DNA of 64,000 nt from the NCBI RefSeq assembly GCF_014784055.1, contig NZ_CP061813.1:3736627-3800626 (forward strand), read 5' to 3'. Positions 34,598 to 43,600 of the stretch are shown piece by piece. The notes below the pieces were generated by a model. The model worked only from the letters and a program-made list of their open reading frames with translations. It was not told where the DNA came from and made no database searches. Position 1 is the stretch's first letter. Each line of letters starts with the position of its first letter. Position numbers and translations under genes: made by a program. This DNA is from Polaribacter haliotis. GTDB lineage: Bacteria > Bacteroidota > Bacteroidia > Flavobacteriales > Flavobacteriaceae.

Positions 34598-35596
34598 ATG
34601 AAAAGAAGGAATTTTTTAAAAAAAGCATCAGTAACTGGTTTAGGCTTGGTTACAGTTTCATCTTCAATGATAAGTTGCGATGATACTCAAAAAGAAAAAA
34701 AAACAGTTTCAGCAAGTAAAACCGTAGTTCCAGTTGTAGTTGCAACTTGGAATTTTAAAAACGCGACAAAAGCGGCTTGGGAAGTTCTAGAAAAAGGAGG
34801 CAATTCTTTAGATGCAATTGAAGCAGGTTGTAGAGTAGAAGAAGCAGATTTAAAGAATACAACAGTAGGTAATGGAGGAACACCAGATAGAGATGGAAAT
34901 GTTACTTTAGATGCTTGTATTATGAACAAAGAAGGTAATTATGGTGCAGTAGTTTGCATGGAGAATATTGCACACCCAATTTCTGTGGCTCGTAAAGTTA
35001 TGGAAGATACACCACATGTCTTGTTGGCAGGAAAAGGAGCAGAGCAATTTGCGGTTTCTCAAGGTTTCAAAAGAGAAAACTTATTGAATGAAAATACGAT
35101 AAAAGCGTGGGAAAAATGGAAAGAAAAATCAGAATATAAACCGATTATCAATATAGAAAATCACGATACGATAGGTATGTTAGCGATTGACAAAAATGGT
35201 GATATTTCTGGAGGCTGTACCACAAGTGGTTTAGCCTATAAAATGGCTGGTAGAGTTGGAGATTCTGCTGTAATTGGATCTGGTTTATTTATAGACAATA
35301 CAGTTGGTGGAGCTACTGCTACTGGAATGGGAGAAGAGGTTTTAAAAACGGTAGGTAGTTTTTTAATTGTAGAATTAATGAGGCAAGGAAGAACACCACA
35401 AGAAGCTTGTGAAGAAGGAGTTAGAAGAATTGTAACTTCGAATCCGAATTTTAAAAACTTTCAAGTTGGGTATGTTGCCTTAAATAAAAAAGGAGAATAT
35501 GGTTGTTACTGTATTCATGGTGGTTTTGGAATTAGTAAATATCAAGAAGGAGAACAAACGTATGTGGAATCAGATTCTCATATTAAGAAAGCGTAG
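34598..35596 (+). CDS. N4-(beta-N-acetylglucosaminyl)-L-asparaginase (glycosylasparaginase)
   Basis: This N-terminal nucleophile hydrolase cleaves the GlcNAc-Asn bond of N-linked glycopeptides. The 332-residue precursor has a twin-arginine-like signal (KRRNFLKKASVTGLGLV, with a Cys at residue 28 in SMISC that could be lipidated). The autoprocessing site is HDTIGMLAID with Thr as new N-terminal nucleophile near residue 191, and GGCTTSGLAYKMAGRVGDS forms the substrate pocket. It starts 6 nt after the GH92 remnant and is intact. With the sugar transporter it supports use of glycoprotein glycans. Confidence 0.93.
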   Translation: MKRRNFLKKASVTGLGLVTVSSSMISCDDTQKEKKTVSASKTVVPVVVATWNFKNATKAAWEVLEKGGNSLDAIEAGCRVEEADLKNTTVGNGGTPDRDGNVTLDACIMNKEGNYGAVVCMENIAHPISVARKVMEDTPHVLLAGKGAEQFAVSQGFKRENLLNENTIKAWEKWKEKSEYKPIINIENHDTIGMLAIDKNGDISGGCTTSGLAYKMAGRVGDSAVIGSGLFIDNTVGGATATGMGEEVLKTVGSFLIVELMRQGRTPQEACEEGVRRIVTSNPNFKNFQVGYVALNKKGEYGCYCIHGGFGISKYQEGEQTYVESDSHIKKA

Positions 35597-35634
35597 ATTT
35601 ATCAAGCAAAAAAATAATTAAATTATAGTAATAA

Positions 35635-36951
35635 ATGAGTACTTCAGCAACCAATAAATCTTACAAATCTGCATTTATATTTTTAACTACTTTATTTTTC
35701 CTTTGGGGGTTTATTACGGTTTTAGTAGATAGTTTAGTACCAAGGTTAAAGGATGTTTTCGAGATGTCGTATGCAAAAACTGTTTTGGTTCAATTTGCCT
35801 TTTTTGTGGCATTTTTTGTATTCTCTTTACCTGCAGGAGCTATTTTATCTAAAATTGGTTACAAAAAAGGAATTGTTTTAGGATTATTAACAATGGCAGC
35901 AGGTTGTTTGTTATTTTATCCGGCTGCATCTTTTCGATCTTTTCCAGTATTTTTATTTGGTTATTTTACTTTGGCTGGCGGAATTACGATTTTGCAAGTA
36001 GCCGCAAATCCGTATGTTGCTTTATTAGGAAGTGAAGATGGTGCTAGTAGTCGATTAAATTTATCGCAAGCATTTAATTCTTTAGGAACTACAATTGCCC
36101 CAGTTGTTGGTGCATTATTTTTATTGAGTGATTCTGTAAAAACATCTGCAGAAATAAACCTTTTAAGCGATATAGATAAGACAAATTATTACGTTGCAGA
36201 AGCTGCGACTGTACAAACTCCATTTTTATTTATTGCGATTTTTATTGCAGTTTTAGCGTTGATATTCGGGTTTATAAAACTACCAACAGTTATGCAAGAA
36301 AGTCCAAAAGGAGGTTATTTAACTTTATTGAAAAATAAATTAATGCTCATGGGGGCTTTAGGGATATTTGTTTATGTAGGTGCAGAAGTTGCGATTGGTA
36401 GTTTTTTAGTCAACTATTTTGTAGATATGAACTTAGCAGCTGTTGTTGCTGGAAATGAAACAATGATGAGCATTGCCAACACGATTGCAAGTACTTTTAA
36501 TAAAACATTTACAGATTCGGACCCAAAATCTTTATTAGCAATTTTTGTGATTTTTTATTGGGGAGGAGCAATGATTGGACGATTTGTGGGTGCATATTTA
36601 ACCAAAATTATGGCTCCTGGAAAAGTGTTAAGCATTTTTGCTTTTTTAGCCATTTCTATGATTGTAATTTCTATAAACACCACTGGATTACTTTCTATGT
36701 GGTCTATTTTGGTAGTGGGTTTGTTTAATTCGATAATGTTTCCAACGATTTTTACGCTTAGTTTAGAAGGTTTGGGAGATTTAAAAGCACAAGCTTCAGG
36801 CTTGCTTTGTATGGCAATTGTTGGTGGCGCAATTATCCCTTTTATTTTCGGAAGTTTAATAGATGGTTTTGGCTTTAAAACTGCCTTTATCTTAACAATT
36901 TTTTGTTATGGGTATATTTTGTTTTTTGGGAGGTATAAAATCCCATCTTAA
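35635..36951 (+). CDS. Sugar MFS transporter (FucP/NagP-like, FHS family)
   Basis: This 438-residue major facilitator has 12 hydrophobic segments. The N-terminal FLTTLFFLWGFITVLVDSLVP, GGITILQVAANPYVALLG, and RLNLSQAFNSLGTTIAPV segments are hallmarks of the FHS (fucose/galactose/N-acetylglucosamine:proton symporter) family. Its place 38 nt after glycosylasparaginase makes N-acetylglucosamine or a related monosaccharide the likely substrate; this is inference from context. It ends the operon; the palindrome array follows. Confidence 0.9.
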   Translation: MSTSATNKSYKSAFIFLTTLFFLWGFITVLVDSLVPRLKDVFEMSYAKTVLVQFAFFVAFFVFSLPAGAILSKIGYKKGIVLGLLTMAAGCLLFYPAASFRSFPVFLFGYFTLAGGITILQVAANPYVALLGSEDGASSRLNLSQAFNSLGTTIAPVVGALFLLSDSVKTSAEINLLSDIDKTNYYVAEAATVQTPFLFIAIFIAVLALIFGFIKLPTVMQESPKGGYLTLLKNKLMLMGALGIFVYVGAEVAIGSFLVNYFVDMNLAAVVAGNETMMSIANTIASTFNKTFTDSDPKSLLAIFVIFYWGGAMIGRFVGAYLTKIMAPGKVLSIFAFLAISMIVISINTTGLLSMWSILVVGLFNSIMFPTIFTLSLEGLGDLKAQASGLLCMAIVGGAIIPFIFGSLIDGFGFKTAFILTIFCYGYILFFGRYKIPS

Positions 36952-36980
36952 TCTTCCTACTGGAAAAACTCTTTTAATGT

Positions 36981-37568
36981 AAATGACGTCTGTTTTATTC
37001 TTGTTCAGAAATCTAAAGAATTAATTTGATGTTTAAGATTTCTCGGTTTCACTGCGTTTCGCTCGAAATGACAATTGGAATTTCATGTCATTTCGACCTT
37101 GTGGAGAAATTTCAGGATTAATTTTAGTGTGTGAGATTTCTCGGCTTCACTGTGTTTCGCTCGAAATGACACAATTTGGAGTTCCCATGTCATTTCGACC
37201 TTGTGGAGAAATTTCAGGATTAATTTTAGTGTGTGAGATTTCTCGGCTTCACTGCGTTTCGCTCGAAATGACAATTGGAATTTCATGTCATTTCGACCTT
37301 GTGGAGAAATTTCAGGATTAATTTTAGTGTGTGAGATTTCTCGGCTTCACTACGTTTCGCTCGAAATGACAATTGGAATTTCATGTCATTTCGACCTTGT
37401 GGAGAAATTTCAGGATTAATTTTAGTGTGTGAGATTTCTCGGCTTCACTACGTTTCGCTCGAAATGACAATTGGAGTTTCCATGTCATTTCGACCTTGTG
37501 GAGAAATCTCGGAATTTAATTTGATTTTTGAGATTTCTCGGCTACACTTTGTTCCGCTCGAAATGACA
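36981..37568. repeat. Tandem array of ~100-bp palindromic units
   Basis: Five units begin with ATGTCATTTCGACC at 37085, 37187, 37285, 37383 and 37482 (spacing 102, 98, 98, 99), and a degenerate sixth precedes them. Each unit pairs TGTCATTTCGA at its left with TCGAAATGACA at its right, and GAGAAAT with ATTTCTC inside, so it can fold into one long hairpin. The inner units are almost identical. The first and last share a different core (AATTTAATTTGATTTTTGAG-like), so the array has diverged ends. Confidence 0.92.
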
Positions 37569-37581
37569 TTTATTTTAAAAC

Positions 37582-37613
37582 AAAAAAGCCGAAACAACTA
37601 AGTTTCGGCTTTC
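37582..37613 (-). terminator. Intrinsic terminator of the first giant gene
   Basis: An 11-bp stem AAAGCCGAAAC / GTTTCGGCTTT with a 6-nt loop is flanked on the minus strand by a T-run, just 3' of the stop at 37635. Confidence 0.85.
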
Positions 37614-37634
37614 TATATTATTTTAATTAAGTTT

Positions 37635-40600
37635 TTATTCAATTAAAATCTTCTTAGATATTTTACCTTCTTCAGTTTCAATATTTAAAATATATACAGT
37701 TGCAGAGAGCTTGTTTGTTTTTAGTCTGTTTTCTGTAATATTTTCTACTTTTTTCCATTCACGAACTTTCTGTCCTAAAACATTAAATAAGGCAACTCTC
37801 TTAATTTTAAGTAATTTGTTATTCTGGATAACCACTTCTTTAGAATCATTGTCCATAAAGATTGATAATTCTTTATTTAAAGGATTTACATCTTCTGTAC
37901 TTAATGCATTTTCTTTAGAGAAAGTTATAAAGAAACGATTTGTATAAACACCATTTTCTATGTTTAACTCTAAAGGAGTTTTACTTAATGTATAATAAGT
38001 ACCTGTTAATTTATCTAATAAGTAAACAGGTTTGTCTATATTTTTAACTTCATCTATCTGAATTGATTTAGACTCGTTATTAGAAGTAGCTATTGTTAAG
38101 GGAACTTCTAATTGGTTTGTTATTTCAGAAACTCCTGCAATTACTAATTTTCTATTATTCATTTCAGGGAAATTCCAATAGATGTCATTTTCGCCAACGT
38201 CAAATATTTCGCTATCGAAACCATTCTCGTAGTTATAGGTGTTTCCTCTTCTAAAAGAAATTCCAATTTGTCTATGTAATTGAACTTGATCGGTTGTAGT
38301 TCTGTTAAAACCTAATTTTAAAATTGGCAATAAGTCAAATTCATCCTCATTCTCATCACCATTATTTTTTTGTTTTTGATTAGATTTAAAGAAAAATGTA
38401 CCACCAGAGGCAAAATCATCGTCTTCATAATTTCTCTGAGAGTTTTCGAATCTTAAAGTTCCTCCATCTGCATCTGCTCTTACAAAAAAACCTTGAGCAA
38501 CAGCAATGTATCTATTTGGTGCATGATATGTACCTTCACCTAAACTTGGAAAAAAACCTTTTTTAAATTTAATATCATCTATAACCAAATTATAAGGTCT
38601 ATTGGTTGTTATTGTAAATGTTGTAACATCTACCCAATTTAAAATTATTTCTTGCCCAGAAGCACCAGTTAATAATTGAGTTTCTACTGTTTGAGAATTA
38701 TCTGGCGTAAGCGTTACTGTTGGATCTGATACAGGTGATGATGGTGCATTATTAAATAAATATATAGAGGTAATTTCGATAGCTTTATCAAAAGTAAAAG
38801 TTACGTCATATGTATCTGTACCACTTTCCGATTTTGTAATAACTTTCGCAGTTGTGCCTCCTATATTTGCCACATTAGGATCTATAGTAATTGAATTGCT
38901 AGAAAATTCTACAGTTACTTCTGTATCATCTGTTGTTTGTGTAACATTTGATCCATTATCTACTGCTGTTTCCCAATTATAAACTGAAGGGTCTGAAGAT
39001 GGCACACCATTAGCTGCAATTCCCATAGTTAAGTTTCTTTGAGAATAACCACCATAATATCCTGCAAAAGTATGACCTGTAATACCACTTGGCTCTGTAT
39101 CTTCTCCTGTGTGTTCCCAGAAGTACAAAGTACCTTCAATAGCATCTATATTTGTGTTTATAAAGTCTGTAGCATCTAAAGCACTTGGATAAGGATTACC
39201 AACTAAGGTAGATGTATTTGCGACTAAAGGAATACTTATGGAACCATCATTAGGAGTTCCAACAAATGTAAAGTTTTGTGGATTTGCTCCTGTACTTTTC
39301 ATTGTGTAACCTAAACCTCTTTTAATAACTCCAGTTTCTAATTTTCTTACGTAATTTTCTGAACGTTCATCTTCTTGTGCTGGGTCGTTTTGATTGGTGT
39401 AAATCCAGAAATTAGAAATTGTAATTGGTGAACCTGTAGCTCCATTTAAACCTCGGTTTGGTACACCAGATTGATCTAAAGAAACCCAATTTATATCTGT
39501 TATGGTTGATGATGCAGAAGTTGGAGTACTACCATCTTTCATTACTTGTGCAACTCTATATGTGTCCAAGCCTAATTCTCTTACAGGAGAAGTCCAATAG
39601 TGATACCTATATACATTTGGTACTACAGATTGTTGGTCTCTAAATAATTTTCCATTACCTTCTACATTAGATAAACCTACGTGTGTTTGTACCAATTGTC
39701 CATCGCCAATTAACCTTAATTGTCCATCTAATATAAAATCTTCATCGAATTCTAAATACCTATCATCAGCAACCATTAATTTAGAATTGGTTTTAATCCA
39801 TACACATTCTACTTCTACATTTTCGTTAAGTATTGCGTGGTTTGCAGTAGATTGAGCATCGATAACCATTACTTTGTCTCTATCAAATGAATTTGTACTT
39901 GGTCCACCAGTTACTGGAACACTGTTTCCACCTACCCAAGAGCCAGAAACTCCCATGTTTCCATTCCAGAAAATTCCATTGATTTCGCTATAAGTAAAAT
40001 ATTTTATACCATTAAAATCGTAATCTGCTGTGTAAACTGTACCAATATCAGTTAAGGGTACGTAATTTACGTTAGTGGTAAAAGCGGCATCATCTGCTAC
40101 TTTTAAAACTTTAACTGTATTTGGGGTTGTAAGTGCAGCATCTATGGTTGCTTGTGTTACAGTAATTTCAACAGTTCCAACACTACCATTTTCAACTATT
40201 TTCCATTTTCTACCAATTGTTTTTTCTGGAGCACAAATTAGTTCAGTTTCTGTTATTGTATTTATGACTCCGTTATTATTTCCCCAAACTAAAAAATCTT
40301 TATTAGACGTAAACGTATTTGTGTTTAATGCATTTGTAGTTTGTATTTCATTTAAACCAATTGTAATTATTGCATCTGAATTAACAGATTTAGATTGTTT
40401 TTGATTTAAAACCATTGCATCGTCTCTACCAATACCAGCAACATCATTATGATAGGTACTATTTGCAGTATGATCCCAAATTTTGGTATTTAAATCTTTT
40501 AGAATATAATCACCTTCTACAATACCAGCATCGTTGTCTATAATATCTAATGTTTTACCATATTTTATTGCCAAATAAGATTGAATGTGTTGTTGTTCTA

Positions 40601-43600
40601 AATCTGATGGAACCGTATTGAAAACCATGATTTCTGCCAATTCTCCATTATGGTAAAGTCCAGTAGCATTTCCAGTACCTAGGTAAAAATCGTTATTTAA
40701 ACCTGTTCTAGAATGTGATGTGTTGTTACCATTACTAGTTACTAATGAGCGTCCATCTCTAGAAATGTTTTTTCGAGCTCCAGTTGGTGTGGTGGTATTA
40801 ATATTACTAGATAAAGTCCAAATATTAAATGTATTTACTGAAGATCCCCAGTTTACACTAATTCTACCATCTGATCCACAACAATTTGCAAAATCGTAAT
40901 AAATGGTTGCATCTGACCATGGCATATGTGCAGAAAATCTTCCATTAGATCCAGCAATACTTTCTGAAAACAAGTAAGATTGTTTTACTACACCTACGCT
41001 GTTAACTGTGTAAACCCATAAACTTTCGTAGGTATCAGTTTCTAAAATACCATTTGGAATTCTCATAAAATCATTAGTTCCATCAAAAACTATGGAAGGA
41101 TTAAAATTGATTCCATTTGCTTCTTTACTTGGTGCAGTTCCAGATACTGCTATTGCATCTTCATCATCTCCAGATTGGTCTTCCCAACCAGTAACTGTTG
41201 TTGTTCCTGTTACTCCAATATCTGCTCTTAACCATAAAATATTCCCTGCAACTCCAGGTGTAATAACTCCTGTAGTGTCATCTCTAAAATCTACATCTCC
41301 TGTTGTATTTACATCCGAATCTTCGTCAGGTAAATTGGAAGCAGGTGTATTAATTTCGTCGTTAACATCGAAACGATCGTTAACTTCGGAACCTTCGTAA
41401 ATATCTGCTAAACCATCTCCATCTGTATCTACAAAATTGGCTGGATCTAAGATTCCATCTGGAGTTCCATCTGTGGAATTTCCTGTGTTTGCGTCTGAAG
41501 GAACATCAGTTCCGTTAGAAACCTGATTTTCTGCGATATCGAAAATTCCATCGTTGTCTGAATCTGTATCTAAATAATCTGGGTTGTCTGTTGAATCGTG
41601 ATTGTTTGGAGTAGATAAATTAATTCCTGTTATTCCTCCACAAGGAGAACAATCTGGATCGTAAGCATCATTTAAACCATCGTTATCTGTATCTGTATCT
41701 CCTGCAGTTGCTGGAGCAATATAACCAGTTGTAGTTTGTGCTTCTACATTATCTGGAATTCCATCATTATCTGCATCGATATCTAAATGATTTGGAACAC
41801 CATCTCCATCGAAATCGTATACATCTGGAATTCCATTTCCATCTGCATCTGTGTAATTGGTTGTTCCTCCAGGACCACCACTTCCATCATCAGAAGTGTC
41901 TAAATAGTTTAGAGTTCCATCATTATCCTCATCTCCATCAGGGTCATTTCCACCACTTTCGTTAATGTCTGGAATTCCATCTCCATCATCATCTATATCT
42001 GCTGAATTTGCAAAACCATCATTATCGGAATCAACACCAATAATCGTGTCTCTATAATCTAAATCTCCACCAATTAAAACATCGCTATCTGAAGCATCAT
42101 CTAAAAAACCATCTGATTTCGGCGCTACATGAATACCATTAATATCTGTGTAGCCTTGATCTGTATCAGAATCTTCAAGAGCGTCTAATAATCCGTTTGT
42201 ACCAACAGCGCCAGTAAACATACCTCCTGAATTTGCAGGAAGTGCTTCGTTAATAATTCCTTCATCTATATCGTTCGTTCCATCTCCATCTGAATCTAAA
42301 TCTAAATAATCTGCATTTACATCTCCATCTGTATTTACAGGAGTTATACCAGCATCATATGCTAAATCTATTCCTGTTATACTATAACTTCCTGTTGGAG
42401 CTATATAGCCTATTGTAGATTGTGCTTCGATATTATCTGGGATTCCATCGTTATCTGCATCTAAATCAACATAATCGAAAACACCATCATTATCTGAATC
42501 TAATGGAGTACAAAAAGTTAAATCTCCAATAGCGATATCTTGTATTCCAGAAACATTTCCACTTCCAGCGTTTGTGTAAATTACTTGTATTTTAGTAACA
42601 AAAATAGGTAAGGAGTTTATAACAATATTTGTAGACCCTGTTCCTGTTCCTCTAAAATTATTGCCACCTGTATTTGTGTTATCTGCTCCTAAAGTATAAT
42701 CTGCTGGTGCTAATGTGTAGTTCGTTCCATCTTCTTTTGTGATTGCTAATTGAACGTTATCAATGGCAATGGTTCCATTATCTCTATTTACATCGTAAAT
42801 TGTGAACGCAAGGTTGTAAACTGGTGCACTAAACGTAAACGTATGTCTAGACTCTGCATTTTCTGTTGATAGTTGAGATAATGTGTAAGAACTGTTTGCT
42901 GTAACATCGTTGTTTATGCGATAATTACTATCACTTAAAACGTTTGAAGTTCTAGATAATTTTATTGTTACATCTGCATTTACAATTTCATCATCTGTTA
43001 CTATAGGATCTTCTCCTAAGGTTGGGTCTGAGGTTAAATCTTCGTTATATTCATCATACCAATCTAATGTACCTTGGTTAGCAACATCAATACATCTGTC
43101 ACTTGCTCCATATTCTATGGAATCTACAATACCATCATTATCGTCATCTAAATCTACTTCGTCATTAACTCCATCTCCATCTGTATCTTTTGTAAAGGTA
43201 TCGTCTCTATAATCTACATCTCCACCATTAAATACATCTCCATCTTCATCTGGAAAATTATTTGTTTGAGAGCTATCAAAAGAACCATTTACATCTACAT
43301 AATTGTCTCCATTATCGTAGGCGTTATCTAAACCATTGTTTCCATAAACTCCTGTTAAAGTTAAGCCTGCTTCTACATTATCTAAAATTCCATCGTTGTC
43401 GGAATCTGTTTCTAAATAATCTTTTTTACCATCACCATCTGTATCTTCAGGAGTTATACCACCTGTATATGCAGTGTCTACTCCATTTGCATCGAAAACA
43501 CCATCTGGAGCTGTATAGCCAGTTGTAGATTGCGCTTCTATATTATCTGGAATACCATCATTATCTGAATCTAAATCTAGACAGTTTAAAATACCATCTC

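Larger units (their letters stand above)
36952..37634. other. 683-nt gene-free region filled by a palindromic repeat array
   Basis: The space between the plus-strand MFS gene and the minus-strand giant gene holds the tandem array (36981-37568) and a terminator (37582-37613). Short open frames on both strands here are by-products of the repeats. Confidence 0.8.

Noticed and set aside
37085..37568. CRISPR array
   Set aside because: Repeats are about 100 bp, nearly contiguous and palindromic throughout, with no unique spacers of constant length and no cas genes.
37083..37601. Open frames on both strands giving repeated peptides such as SFRAKRSEAEKSH
   Set aside because: They are translations of the palindromic repeat units. 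The peptides repeat exactly with the DNA unit and have no start-site context.
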